Source of the DNA: Mesorhizobium huakuii
Lineage (GTDB): Bacteria > Pseudomonadota > Alphaproteobacteria > Rhizobiales > Rhizobiaceae
DNA: 64,000 bases
NCBI RefSeq assembly: GCF_030160235.1
Contig: NZ_BSNY01000012.1
Span: 310,001 to 374,000, forward strand
Direction of reading: 5' to 3'
The translations under genes were made by a program, and so were the position numbers. The notes under the pieces are model-generated. The model had not been told where the DNA came from. It was given only the letters and a program-made list of their open reading frames with translations, and searched no databases. Shown here piece by piece: positions 36,742 to 45,487 of the stretch (positions within the stretch are counted from its first letter, which is position 1; each line of letters starts with the position of its first letter).

Positions 36742-37994
36742 GCGCTCAGCCGCTCGATATCGGCACCGCATAGACGCAGCTTGCGGTCCAGTTGCTCATA
36801 GCCGCGATCGAGATGATAGACGCGGTTGATGATCGTCTCGCCTTCGCTGACCAGCGCGGCAAGCACCAGCGACACCGAAGCGCGCAGGTCGGTGGCCATC
36901 ACCTGCGCGCCATGCAGCTTCTCGCCCCCGCGCACCAGCGCCATCGTGCCTTGCAGCTTGATGTTGGCGCCGAGCCGCATCAGTTCGGGCACATGCATGA
37001 AACGGTTCTCGAAGATGGTTTCACGCAGCAGCGACGCACCCTCGGCACAGCACATCAGCGCCATGAATTGCGCCTGCAGGTCGGTCGGAAACCCCGGATA
37101 GGGTTCCGTCGTGAGATCGGCGGCCTTGAGCGGCCGCTCGCGCGACACGATGAGCCCGCGATCGCCGGGCCAGACGCTGACGCCGGTGGCTTCCAGCAAT
37201 TGCACCACCGAGGCCATATGCTCGAGCCGGGCGTGGGTGAGTTCAAGCTGGCCGCCGGTGATCGCCGCGGCGATGGCATAAGTGCCGGCCTCGATGCGGT
37301 CCGGGATGATGTCGTGCCTGGCCGCGTGCCAGCCTGTGTCGCCGGCGATCAGGATGCGGTGCGTGCCGGCGCCCTCGATGCGCGCCCCCATGGCGTTGAG
37401 GCAAGCGGCGAGATCGGCCACTTCCGGCTCGCGCGCCGCGTTGAGGATCTCGGTTTCGCCCTTGGCCGCGGCAGCGGCCATCATGGCGGTTTCCGTTGCT
37501 CCGACGGACGGCGAACTGAGGACGATGCGCGTCCCGGTCAGACCGTTCGGCGCCGAGGCGACTATCAAGCCGTTCTCGATGGCGATCTTGGCGCCGAGTG
37601 CGGCGAGGGCGGCGACATGCATGTCGACCGGCCGCGCACCGATCGCGCAGCCGCCCGGCAGTGAAACCCGGGCATGGCCGAACCGGGCCAGCAACGGCGC
37701 CAGCACGAGCACCGTCGCGCGCATTTTGCGCACCGTGTCATAAGACGTTTCCTTCGAAACCGCCGCACTCGTATCGATCGTCGCGGCATGGGCCGATCGC
37801 GTCACCTCGGCGCCGTGCAGCCGCACCACGCCCAGCATGTTCTCGACATCGGTCACATCTGGCAGATTGGTCAGTTCGAGTGGGTAGGGGCTGAGAAGGG
37901 CGGCCGCGATCTGCGGCAAGGCAGCGTTCTTGGCGCCGGAAATGGTGACCGCGCCTTCCAGTCTTCGTCCGCCGACGATCCGCAATCTGTCCAT
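36738..37994 (-). CDS. murA: UDP-N-acetylglucosamine 1-carboxyvinyltransferase paralogue
   Basis: A 418-residue EPSP-synthase-fold enzyme of full MurA length. It keeps the N-terminal [21 protein letters not shown] motif, the catalytic Cys in [13 protein letters not shown], the [12 protein letters not shown] motif and [18 protein letters not shown], ending with a [23 protein letters not shown] tail. MurA commits UDP-GlcNAc to peptidoglycan. Rhizobial genomes normally carry a housekeeping murA elsewhere; this copy is the first gene of a salvage operon beside a MurR-type regulator. That context suggests an inducible second copy matched to muropeptide supply, which is inference. Confidence 0.9.
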   Translation of the reverse strand: MDRLRIVGGRRLEGAVTISGAKNAALPQIAAALLSPYPLELTNLPDVTDVENMLGVVRLHGAEVTRSAHAATIDTSAAVSKETSYDTVRKMRATVLVLAPLLARFGHARVSLPGGCAIGARPVDMHVAALAALGAKIAIENGLIVASAPNGLTGTRIVLSSPSVGATETAMMAAAAAKGETEILNAAREPEVADLAACLNAMGARIEGAGTHRILIAGDTGWHAARHDIIPDRIEAGTYAIAAAITGGQLELTHARLEHMASVVQLLEATGVSVWPGDRGLIVSRERPLKAADLTTEPYPGFPTDLQAQFMALMCCAEGASLLRETIFENRFMHVPELMRLGANIKLQGTMALVRGGEKLHGAQVMATDLRASVSLVLAALVSEGETIINRVYHLDRGYEQLDRKLRLCGADIERLSA

Positions 37995-38078
37995 GGCTGA
38001 ACCCTTTTGTCACGAAAGCCCGGGCGGCGGTCCGGCCTCTCCGGGGGAGCCGTTCGATTCCCGGCCCTGGCCGGCTCG

Positions 38079-38107
38079 AGAATTAATTCTGCGTTCTTGG
38101 CTGTCAA
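38079..38107 (-). promoter_or_regulatory. Predicted promoter of the murA-kinase operon with overlapping dyad
   Basis: On the minus strand TTGACA (38102-38107) is 17 bases from AATTCT (38079-38084), 85 to 114 bases before the murA ATG. The perfect palindrome AGAATTAATTCT (38079-38090) covers the -10. The layout copies that of the murQ promoter. Confidence 0.55.
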
Positions 38108-38115
38108 TCGAAATT

Positions 38116-38130
38116 GGAATATTTTATTCC
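38116..38130. promoter_or_regulatory. Putative MurR/RpiR operator between murA and rpiR
   Basis: GGAATATTTTATTCC, identical to the site at 35834-35848. It lies 30 bases before the rpiR ATG and eight bases upstream of the murA -35, so one bound dimer could affect both divergent units. Confidence 0.75.
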
Positions 38131-38159
38131 TTGGAACGCAGAAGCGCACCAGAGGGTTC

Positions 38160-39020
38160 ATGTCCATTCTCAAGAAGATCAACGCGAAGCTCGACGGCAT
38201 GGCGCCCGGCGATCGCGAGATCGGCCAGTACATCGTCGACAACCCCGACCAGATGCTGCGCCTGTCGACGGCAGCGCTTGCGGCCGAGATCGGCCGCAGC
38301 CAGTCGAGCGTCGTCAAGTTCAGCCAGAAGCTCGGCTATGCCAGCTACCAGGAGCTCAAGCTCGCCGTCAGCGAGGCCAAGGCGCAGGACTGGCAGGTGC
38401 CGGCCGGCGTCATCCATGGTTCGATCGAGGTCGGCGACACCTATCCGGTCATCCTCAAGAAGCTGATCGGCAGCAAGCTTCTGTCGATGCAGCAGACCGT
38501 CGCCGCCAACAGCGAGCGCATCATTTCCCGGACGCTGGAACTGCTGGACGGCGCGCGCCGCATCCATCTGGTCGGTGTCGGCGCCTCCTCGCTGGTGGCG
38601 CGCGATTTCTCCTATAAGCTGATGAAGCTCGGCCGCAACGTGCTGCATGACAGCGACAGCCACATCCAGATGGCCAATGCCGCGACGCTCGGGCCTGGCG
38701 ACGTGCTGTTCGCGCTCTCCTATTCCGGCGCCAGCATCGAAACCTTGCGCATCGCCGAGCTCGCCGCCAAGCGCGGCACGACGGTGATCGCCGTCACCGG
38801 CCTGCACGACAATCCGCTGAGCCGGGTCGCCGACATCCGCCTCTACACCATAGCCGATGAGGAGCGTGCGCGCTCCTCATCCATCACCGCGCGCGACGCG
38901 CAGCTGACGCTGACCGATCTGTTGTTCATCCTCCTGCTGCAGAAGCAGCCGGACGCCAACGACTATGTGCACAACAGCGAAGCGGCGGTCTCGGTGCTGA
39001 AGGCCGAGCGGTCCTCGTAA
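38160..39020 (+). CDS. RpiR/MurR-family transcriptional regulator
   Basis: A 286-residue regulator. Residues 1-77 form the RpiR helix-turn-helix (MAPGDREIGQYIVDNPDQML, LAAEIGRSQSSVVKFSQKLG) and residues about 115-260 a SIS domain (IHLVGVGASSLVARDF, ALSYSGASIETLRIAELA). In E. coli MurR this domain senses MurNAc-6-phosphate, the substrate of MurQ. It is transcribed away from murA, and the two identical 15-bp inverted repeats fit it as operator. I chose the ATG at 38160; the 51 upstream codons lie in regulatory DNA. Confidence 0.92.
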   Translation: MSILKKINAKLDGMAPGDREIGQYIVDNPDQMLRLSTAALAAEIGRSQSSVVKFSQKLGYASYQELKLAVSEAKAQDWQVPAGVIHGSIEVGDTYPVILKKLIGSKLLSMQQTVAANSERIISRTLELLDGARRIHLVGVGASSLVARDFSYKLMKLGRNVLHDSDSHIQMANAATLGPGDVLFALSYSGASIETLRIAELAAKRGTTVIAVTGLHDNPLSRVADIRLYTIADEERARSSSITARDAQLTLTDLLFILLLQKQPDANDYVHNSEAAVSVLKAERSS

Positions 39021-39025
39021 GCAGC

Positions 39026-40381
39026 TCAGACGCTTTCGAGATAGGTCTCGATCTCGAAATCGCTGACGTTGAGAGCGAACGTATTCAATTCCTGGCGCTT
39101 GCAGGCGATGAAGGAGTCGCGCAGGATCGCCGGGAAAATTTCCGCCACATGCGTCCCGCTTTCGAAGGTGGCGATCGCGGAGGCCCAGTCCGGCGGCAGC
39201 TTGGCTGGCGTGGCACCTTGTCCGTCGCTCCCGGTGGTCTCGCCCGGCGACAGCTGCCTTTCGATGCCGATCAGGGCCGCGCCCAATATGGCGGCAAGCA
39301 CCAGATAGGGGTTGGCGTCCGCTCCCGACACGCGATGCTCGATGCGGCGCGCCCCGGTCGGGCCGCCGGGAATGCGGATCGCCACCATGCGGTTCTCGTA
39401 ACCCCAGGCGACCGCGGTCGGCGCATAGGAGCGCGGGCGGAGCCTGCGGTAGGAATTGAAGTGCGGTGCGAACACCAGCGTGCTCTCGGCCATCGCCGCC
39501 AGCAGCCCGCCGACGGCGTGGCGCATGGTTTCCGAGCCCTGATCCGTACCGTCGTCGAACACATTGCGGCCTTCGGCGTCGACCAGGCTGAAATGGACGT
39601 GGAAGCCGTTGCCGGCCCGGTCGCCATAGGGTTTGGCCATGAAGCAGGCGGCAAAGCCGTGCTTGCGGGCAATGCCCTTCACCGTGCGCTTGAACAGCAC
39701 CGCGTCGTCGGCCGCCCGCAGCGCGTCGGCCACATGGTTCAGATTGATCTCGAACTGGCCGACGCCGTTTTCGGCGATGGCCGTGTCGACGGGAATGCCT
39801 TGCGCCCGGCAGGCTTCGTAGACATCGTGGATGAAGGCCTCGAAATCGTCGATCTCGTCGATCGACAGCGCCGCGTCGGAATCAAGACGGCGCCCGGTGA
39901 CCGGTGAGACAGGCCCGACCGGCCGCTGCGATTGCGGATCGACCAGGTAGAATTCGAGTTCGGTCGCCGCGACCGGGGTCAGGCCGAGCGCCTTGTAGCG
40001 GTCGAGGATGCGGGCCAGAGCCCGCCGAGGATCGCCGAGATAGGGCGCGCCGCTTTCGTCGGCAAGCCAGAGCGGGACGAGTGCCGTCGGATGCGCCGTC
40101 CAGTCCACGGGCAGGATGCCACGTCCCGTCCATTGGCAGAGCCCATCGGCATCGCCAGTCGAGAAAACCAGACTGTTGCCTTCGATATCCTCGCCCCAGA
40201 TGTCGAGCCCGATCAGCGAATAGGGCATGCGCAGCTTGCCTTCCAGCGCCTTGCGGGCCTGCTCCACGGGTATGCGTTTTCCCCGCATGACGCCGTTGAG
40301 ATCGCACACCGCCGCCCTCAGGCTCTGTATGTCGCTTCTGCTTTCAAGCCAGCTCAGAACGTCCGCAATTGCATCGCTCAA
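39026..40381 (-). CDS. Glutamine synthetase family protein (gamma-glutamyl-amine ligase-like)
   Basis: A 451-residue glutamine-synthetase-fold ligase resembling PuuA-type gamma-glutamylpolyamine synthetases. Family motifs include the metal-binding ELEFYL, AENGVGQFEINL, AKPYGDRAGNGFHVHFSL and RIPGGPTGARRIEHRVSGADANPYLVLAAIL, and the PuuA-like end FEIETYLESV. The start is TTG at 40381, supported by AGAGG eight bases upstream; no better ATG is near. It would join glutamate to an amine as a first step in amine use. The GntR gene upstream on the same strand is a candidate regulator, though 286 bases separate them. Confidence 0.87.
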   Translation of the reverse strand: MSDAIADVLSWLESRSDIQSLRAAVCDLNGVMRGKRIPVEQARKALEGKLRMPYSLIGLDIWGEDIEGNSLVFSTGDADGLCQWTGRGILPVDWTAHPTALVPLWLADESGAPYLGDPRRALARILDRYKALGLTPVAATELEFYLVDPQSQRPVGPVSPVTGRRLDSDAALSIDEIDDFEAFIHDVYEACRAQGIPVDTAIAENGVGQFEINLNHVADALRAADDAVLFKRTVKGIARKHGFAACFMAKPYGDRAGNGFHVHFSLVDAEGRNVFDDGTDQGSETMRHAVGGLLAAMAESTLVFAPHFNSYRRLRPRSYAPTAVAWGYENRMVAIRIPGGPTGARRIEHRVSGADANPYLVLAAILGAALIGIERQLSPGETTGSDGQGATPAKLPPDWASAIATFESGTHVAEIFPAILRDSFIACKRQELNTFALNVSDFEIETYLESV

Positions 40382-40465
40382 TTTTAAACCTCTGGTTCGA
40401 AGGTGCCCAAGCCCTGCCGGCTGCGCTATCCCTGGTAAAAAGTGCTTGTGAGTTTTAGGAAAGCC

Positions 40466-40490
40466 TATCCGGCCACTGCCGGATATTTTT
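40466..40490 (+). terminator. Plus-strand intrinsic terminator-like hairpin in a gene-free gap
   Basis: TATCCGGC and GCCGGATA pair around CACT, followed by TTTTT and a second T-run. It lies in the 286-base gap between the minus-strand glutamine-synthetase-like and GntR genes, where no plus-strand gene is known. It could end a small RNA or antisense transcript. I see nothing else definite in this gap. Confidence 0.55.
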
Positions 40491-40667
40491 CCTTATTTTT
40501 TCAAGTCACTAGCTGGGATGTCGGGAGGCATTTCAAAACCAATTGCGCGATCTGCGATCGCAACATAGAGGCTGGAAGGCGGAAAGCCAAGGGGCATTCG
40601 GCATGCCTGCTTCGCCGCCGGGCAGGCACGATCGGCCTTTGGGTCGAGCGGCTATCGCCCTCCAATC

Positions 40668-41366
40668 CTAGCCTCTGGCTCCCGGAAATCTGGCCTGCCG
40701 CAGGATATGCGCCGCACCTTCGTCGATGTCGCGCACGATGGCCGCGCGGGCGCGCGCCGCGTCCTGCGCCTCGATCGCGGCAACGACTTCCTCGTGATAA
40801 TCGATGTCGAGGATGGAGGAGAGATCGTCCTCGAACCCCATGGCGAGGTTCCTCAGGAACGGGCCGACTTGCATCCACACGGTCTCGATCAGGAAGATCA
40901 TCTGCTCATTGCCGCAATGGCGATAGATCGAGAATTTGAAGGCGTAGTTCTTCCTGAGATAGTCGTCGATATCGCCCTCGCGCGCAGCCAGGGTCAATTC
41001 GCTGCTGTGGCGCCGGATCGCTCGCAGATTGTTGCCGTTGATGCGCTTTGTCGCGAGTTCGGTCGCCGAGCCTTCGAGGATCGTGCGCACCGCGGTCAGT
41101 TGCGAAAACCGGTCGGCCGAAATGACCGGCACCTCGACGCTGCCGTTCGGCATCGGGCTCAGCGCCCGCAATGCCTGCAGCCGCATGAAGGCGCTGCGCA
41201 CCGGCATGTCGCTGGTGCCGAGTTCCTTGGCAAGCTTGCGCGACGTCAGCTTCTGGCCGGGCGTGAACTGGCCGGACATCAGCGCCCGCACAAGCTCCAG
41301 ATAGACCTTCTCATGCAGGGGCACGCTGTCGATGGCGCTCAACCCGAATTGTGTTCTGTCGGCCAT
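40668..41366 (-). CDS. GntR-family regulator, FadR/FCD type
   Basis: A 232-residue regulator. The winged helix-turn-helix spans about residues 15-80 (YLELVRALMSGQFTPGQKLT, LAKELGTSDMPVRSAFMRL). The helical FCD ligand domain follows, with likely metal-binding residues in LRKNYAFKFSIYRHCGNE and the late DIDYHEEVVAAIEAQDAARA segment. FCD regulators typically respond to small carboxylates or amine-derived acids. It faces the same way as the glutamine-synthetase-like gene, and control of that gene is a reasonable guess. Confidence 0.9.
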   Translation of the reverse strand: MADRTQFGLSAIDSVPLHEKVYLELVRALMSGQFTPGQKLTSRKLAKELGTSDMPVRSAFMRLQALRALSPMPNGSVEVPVISADRFSQLTAVRTILEGSATELATKRINGNNLRAIRRHSSELTLAAREGDIDDYLRKNYAFKFSIYRHCGNEQMIFLIETVWMQVGPFLRNLAMGFEDDLSSILDIDYHEEVVAAIEAQDAARARAAIVRDIDEGAAHILRQARFPGARG

Positions 41367-41757
41367 TGGCGGGGGCGCTACTTCATTCGTTCTGAAATCT
41401 GGCCTGACGACAGCAGCCGCAGATGATCCTGATTGGACCGAGCGTGGCGGACGCCGAAGTCAGCGATATATCGGCGCATGATAGACGCCTCGATCGTTAC
41501 GCGGCAAGCCGTTAGCAATGCTGCCAAGGGCAGGTCGCGCGGCACGATGCCGGCGCAGGCGGAAGTCGCGTAGCGGTCTGCAATATCGCGATCACAAATC
41601 TTGACCTTGCACGCACTTGCACGTCCGGCCGCTCTCTGGCTTTTTGGGGCACCCATCCGAACGGACTGATTCGCGTCATGCCGCTCGATTGCAATGTCAT
41701 GCAGACAGTCTGCTCGTGGGTCGTGAAGCGCGCGCAATTGACGAAGGAGAAGCAGGC
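41367..41757. other. 391-base gene-free region between GntR and ftsZ2
   Basis: No family-like ORF is visible. It contains two direct TTGCACG copies ten bases apart (41607-41613, 41617-41623) and a perfect GCAGACAGTCTGC palindrome (41701-41713) 45 bases before the ftsZ-like start, a possible operator. I found no convincing -35/-10 pair. Confidence 0.5.
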
Positions 41758-42789
41758 ATGGCCGAGTTCAAGAAGCCGGAAATCTCCGAGATGAGACCCA
41801 AGATCACCGTTATCGGCGTCGGCGGCGGTGGCGGCAACGCCATCAACAACATGATCGCGGAGCAGCTTCAGGGAACCGAATTCATCGCCGCCAACACCGA
41901 TGCCCAGGCGTTGACCATGTCGAAGGCGACGCGGCTGATCCAGCTTGGCGCGCACGTCACGGAGGGCCTTGGCGCCGGCTCGCTGCCCGAGATCGGCCGT
42001 GCCGCCGCCGAGGAATCGCTTGACGAGATCATGGACCATCTGGCCGGCACGCATATGTGTTTCGTCACCGCCGGCATGGGCGGCGGCACGGGAACCGGCG
42101 CTGCTCCGGTCATCGCGCAGGCGGCGCGCAAGGCCGGCATCCTGACGGTGGGCGTCGTCACCAAGCCTTTCACCTTCGAGGGCAGGCGCCGCATGCAGAT
42201 GGCCGAGGAAGGTATCGAGCGGCTGCGCGAGGCCGCCGACACCGTGATCGTCATCCCGAACCAGAACCTGTTCCGCATCGCCGATGCCAAGACCACCTTC
42301 GCCGATGCCTTCGTCATCGCCGACCGGGTGCTCTATTCCGGCGTCAGCTGCATCACCGATCTCATCGTCAAGGAAGGCTTGATCAATCTCGACTTCGCCG
42401 ACGTCAAATCGGTCATGCGCGGCATGGGCCGCGCCATGATGGGGACCGGCGAGGCGTCGGGCGAAAGCCGGGCGATGAAGGCGGCGGAAGCCGCGATCGC
42501 CAACCCGCTGCTCGACGAAGTGTCGATGAAGGGCGCCAAGGGCGTGCTGGTCTCGATATCAGGCGGCCGCGACATGACCCTGTTCGAGGTCGACGAGGCC
42601 GCCACCCGCATCCGCGAGGAGGTCTACGAGGACGCCGACATCATCGTCGGCGCCATCTTCGACAAGAGCATGGAAGGCCGCTTCAGGGTTTCCGTCGTAG
42701 CAACCGGTCTCGATAGGGCGATCGGCGATGCCGATGCCGGCATCGCGCATGACCATTCCATGCCGTCCGCCGCACGGATCTTGCAGTAG
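41758..42789 (+). CDS. ftsZ2: Second, short FtsZ lacking the C-terminal tail
   Basis: A 343-residue tubulin-fold GTPase. The GTP signature GGGTGTG is at 108-114, and the T7 catalytic loop N210-L-D212-F-A-D215-V is intact, so it should hydrolyse GTP in polymers. It ends right after the GTPase and C-terminal core, with no long linker and no FtsA/ZipA-binding peptide. Short extra FtsZ copies are known in rhizobia (Sinorhizobium FtsZ2, Agrobacterium FtsZ1/FtsZ3), with a minor or unclear role in division. No other division genes are adjacent. The ATG is preceded by GAAGGAG. Confidence 0.92.
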   Translation: MAEFKKPEISEMRPKITVIGVGGGGGNAINNMIAEQLQGTEFIAANTDAQALTMSKATRLIQLGAHVTEGLGAGSLPEIGRAAAEESLDEIMDHLAGTHMCFVTAGMGGGTGTGAAPVIAQAARKAGILTVGVVTKPFTFEGRRRMQMAEEGIERLREAADTVIVIPNQNLFRIADAKTTFADAFVIADRVLYSGVSCITDLIVKEGLINLDFADVKSVMRGMGRAMMGTGEASGESRAMKAAEAAIANPLLDEVSMKGAKGVLVSISGGRDMTLFEVDEAATRIREEVYEDADIIVGAIFDKSMEGRFRVSVVATGLDRAIGDADAGIAHDHSMPSAARILQ

Positions 42790-42905
42790 ACTTTTCTCTT
42801 CGAATTGACTGAGCCTCGGGCGGGGGGCCTGCGGAATGACGCAGGCGCGCCGCAATCGCTTGCGCTCCCCATTTGGACAAGGCGGCCATCCCTGATCGAA
42901 ATTTA

Positions 42906-42913
42906 AAACGTTT
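42906..42913. promoter_or_regulatory. AAACGTTT half of a paired LacI-type operator (distal)
   Basis: Perfect 8-bp palindrome AAACGTTT in an AT-rich leader, 55 bases before the LacI gene. It is flanked by a TTTGCA/TGCAAA inverted repeat (about 42911-42926). Confidence 0.5.
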
Positions 42914-42936
42914 GCATTTTTGCAAAAGGCAATTAC

Positions 42937-42944
42937 AAACGTTT
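42937..42944. promoter_or_regulatory. AAACGTTT half of a paired LacI-type operator (proximal)
   Basis: Second AAACGTTT palindrome, 31 bases from the first (about three helical turns), so both face the same side of DNA. Likely autoregulatory sites of the following LacI regulator and its downstream ABC operon. Confidence 0.55.
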
Positions 42945-42967
42945 CAAACTCGCCTGAGGGAGGATCG

Positions 42968-44011
42968 ATGACCACCCGCGTCATCACGCTGAAGGAGCTT
43001 GCGGCAAGCCTCGACCTGTCGATCACGACGGTGTCGCGCGCGCTTGCCGGCCATGAGCAGATCGCGCTGAAGACGCGTGAGCGCGTCGTGCAGGCGGCGC
43101 GCCAGGCCGGCTATGTGCCCAACACCGCGGCGCGCACGCTTGTCTCCGGCCGCAGCGGCTTCGTCGGCCTCGTCCTGCCGATACGCGGCCCCAATCTTGT
43201 CGATTCCTTCCTCGGCGAATTCGTCACCGGGCTCGGCGAAGGGCTGGTGTCTCATGGCGCCGACCTCATCCTGGCCACGGCCGCACTTGGCCATTCCGAA
43301 CTGTCGGTGCTCCGCCACGTCGTCGAATCCGGGCGCGCGGATGGCGTCGTCGTCACCCGCATCGCCGAGACCGACGAGCGCCTTGCCTATCTGCGCGAGC
43401 GTGGCTTTCCGTTTGTCGCTCACGGCCGGCTGCTCGACAGCGACTTTGGCTACAACTGGCTCGACACCGACGGCGCGCACGCCTTCGGCGAAGCCTTCGA
43501 CATGCTCTATGATCTCGGCCACCGCCATTTCGGCCTGGTGACGATCTCGGAGGCGATGACCTTTCGCCATCTCAGGCAGGACGGCCTCGCAGCGGCCATC
43601 GCCCGGCGGGGCGACCCCTCGGTGCGGCTCGACGTGGTCACCGCGCCGCGCTTCGACCAGGAGGCGCGCATCGAGGCCGTCAACCGGATTCTGCGAGGCC
43701 CCGACAGGCCGACGGCCATCGTCGCTTTGTTCGACGAACTGGCGCTGACCGTTATGGAGGAAGCTGCCCGTGCCGGGCTCAGCGTGCCGCGCGACCTGTC
43801 CGTCATCGGTTTCGACAACATCGCTGCGTCGGCCTATGCGCCGCCGGGCCTGACCACTTTCGATGCCTCGATCCGGCAATGCGCGCGCGAGATCGCCGAC
43901 ATGCTGCTCACTGTCATCGCCGAAAAGCCCGGCAAGCCGCTGACGCGGCTGATCCGGCCGACACTGGTTGCGCGGGCAAGCCATGGACCGGCGCCACGGA
44001 CAAGAAGCTGA
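42968..44011 (+). CDS. LacI-family transcriptional regulator
   Basis: A 347-residue regulator. The helix-turn-helix is ITLKELAASLDLSITTVSRAL with the hinge NTAARTLVSGRS, then the sugar-binding domain starting FVGLVLPIRGPN and including the family motif SVIGFDNIAASAYAPPGLTT. The ATG at 42968 has a GAGGGAGGATC ribosome-binding site; earlier in-frame codons fall in the operator region. It is the first gene of the operon that continues with a binding protein 36 bases later, so it likely represses itself and the importer. Confidence 0.93.
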   Translation: MTTRVITLKELAASLDLSITTVSRALAGHEQIALKTRERVVQAARQAGYVPNTAARTLVSGRSGFVGLVLPIRGPNLVDSFLGEFVTGLGEGLVSHGADLILATAALGHSELSVLRHVVESGRADGVVVTRIAETDERLAYLRERGFPFVAHGRLLDSDFGYNWLDTDGAHAFGEAFDMLYDLGHRHFGLVTISEAMTFRHLRQDGLAAAIARRGDPSVRLDVVTAPRFDQEARIEAVNRILRGPDRPTAIVALFDELALTVMEEAARAGLSVPRDLSVIGFDNIAASAYAPPGLTTFDASIRQCAREIADMLLTVIAEKPGKPLTRLIRPTLVARASHGPAPRTRS

Positions 44012-44047
44012 CGCCGCAATGCCGGCGCATATCCAGGGAGGAAGACC

Positions 44048-45316
44048 ATGATGAGAGCATTGAAGATATTGGCAGGCGCGGCGCTGGCGCTGTCGGTCGC
44101 CGGTGGTGCGCAAGCCCAGCAGGTGCTGTTCTGGTCGACGCAGGCGCGGCCGGTCGAAGAGACGCAGAAGATGCGCGACGAGGTGCTCAAGGGCTTTGAA
44201 GGCGCGGTCGACTATCAGGTTGCCGAGGACGGTCCCTGGCTCACCCGCCTGCAGGCGGAATTGCAAGCCGGCTCCGGCACGATCGGCCTGCTTGGCGGCC
44301 TGCACGGCGATTTCTCCACCGTCGGCGCCAACCTTGTCGACCTGTCGGCTGTCGATGTCGGCGGGGTCAAAGTCAACGAGGCCTACAAAAAACTAGGCAT
44401 GCTCGGCACCGGCGAGCAGAAATACATGCCCTGGATGCAGGCCACCTATCTGATGGCGGCCAACAAGCAGGCGCTGCAATATCTGCCGGCCGGCACCGAT
44501 CTCAACACCATCACCTATGACCAGTTGATCGAATGGTCGAAGACCATCGCCGAGAAGACCGGTTCGCCGAAATTCGGTTTTCCGGCCGGCCCCAAGGGGC
44601 TGAAGCATCGCTTCTTCGAGGGCTTTCTCTATCCGTCCTACACCGGTTCGATGGTCACGAAATTCCGTTCCGCCGAGGCCGAGACGGCGTGGAACAAGTT
44701 CAAGGAATTGTGGCAGTACACCAACCCGAACTCGACCAATTACGCCTTTATGCAGGAGCCGCTGCTTTCGGGCGAAGTGTGGGTGGCGTTCGACCATGTC
44801 GCGCGTCTCGCCGATGCCTTCAACAAGAAGCCGGATGACTTCGTCGCCTTCCCGGCGCCGGCAGGCCCTGCAGGCCGTGGCTTCATGCCTGTCGTGGCCG
44901 GCGTCGCCATTCCGAAGACCTCGCCGGACCAGGAGAAAGCCAAGGCGCTGGTCGCCTATATGCTGAAGCCGGAAACCCAGATCGCGACGCTCAAGGCGAC
45001 CAATTTCTTCCCCGTCGTCGACGTCAAGCTGCCCGACGACATGCCTGCCTCGGTGAAGGCGTTCGGCCCGGCCATCGCCACCATGACCAGTGCTCCCGAT
45101 GCACTGCCGGCGCTGCTGCCGATGGGGCTCGGCGATCTCGGCGGCAAGTTCAACCAGGTCTATACCGACTCCTTCGAGCGCATCGTGCTCGGCGGTGAGG
45201 ACGTGCACGGCGTGCTCGAACAGCAGGCGGCGGCCCTCAAGGCGATCATCGACCAGGCGAAGGCGCCATGCTGGGCGCCCGACAAGCCATCCGAAGGCGC
45301 TTGCCCGGTGGAATAG
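44048..45316 (+). CDS. Extracellular sugar-binding protein (SBP family 1)
   Basis: A 422-residue periplasmic protein with a Sec signal peptide (cleavage near AQA, residue 23) and a family 1 fold. It begins VLFWSTQARPVEETQKM after cleavage and ends with an unusual tail holding two cysteines (CWAPDKPSEGACPVE) that could form a disulfide in the periplasm. The GH63-like glycosidase at the end of the operon suggests a small glycoside such as glucosylglycerate or mannosylglycerate as ligand; this is inference. It has a GGGAGGAAG ribosome-binding site. Confidence 0.92.
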   Translation: MMRALKILAGAALALSVAGGAQAQQVLFWSTQARPVEETQKMRDEVLKGFEGAVDYQVAEDGPWLTRLQAELQAGSGTIGLLGGLHGDFSTVGANLVDLSAVDVGGVKVNEAYKKLGMLGTGEQKYMPWMQATYLMAANKQALQYLPAGTDLNTITYDQLIEWSKTIAEKTGSPKFGFPAGPKGLKHRFFEGFLYPSYTGSMVTKFRSAEAETAWNKFKELWQYTNPNSTNYAFMQEPLLSGEVWVAFDHVARLADAFNKKPDDFVAFPAPAGPAGRGFMPVVAGVAIPKTSPDQEKAKALVAYMLKPETQIATLKATNFFPVVDVKLPDDMPASVKAFGPAIATMTSAPDALPALLPMGLGDLGGKFNQVYTDSFERIVLGGEDVHGVLEQQAAALKAIIDQAKAPCWAPDKPSEGACPVE

Positions 45317-45320
45317 GCCG

Positions 45321-45401
45321 ATCATGATCCCGAACCGAAGGACCGCGTCAGCGAAAAGGGGGAAGCCGGTTTTCGGAAGAGATCGTGGTCGAACGATAAG
45401 A
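45321..45401. repeat. Rhizobial dispersed palindromic intergenic repeat, degenerate copy
   Basis: The stretch ATCATGATCCCGAA ... GGAAGCCGGTTTTCGGAAGA, then a GATC-containing end, looks to me like the short intergenic element repeated many times in Mesorhizobium and relatives (typical core AACCGGTTTTCGGAAAAGATCATG). It lies between the binding-protein gene and the intercistronic hairpin. Recognition is from memory. Confidence 0.5.
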
Positions 45402-45414
45402 CATCCTCCCGAGG

Positions 45415-45447
45415 GGGCGCCTGGAGTTTGTTGCACTCCGGGCGCCC
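45415..45447 (+). terminator. 13-bp intercistronic hairpin before the permease genes
   Basis: GGGCGCCTGGAGT pairs with ACTCCGGGCGCCC (one T-G wobble) around a 7-base loop. No T-tract follows. It lies 98 bases after the binding-protein stop and 40 bases before the permease, matching the position of hairpins in the other CUT1 operons. Confidence 0.7.
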
Positions 45448-45487
45448 AGACCGCACCGCTTGGCCGCGGCTTCAAAGGACACCACAA

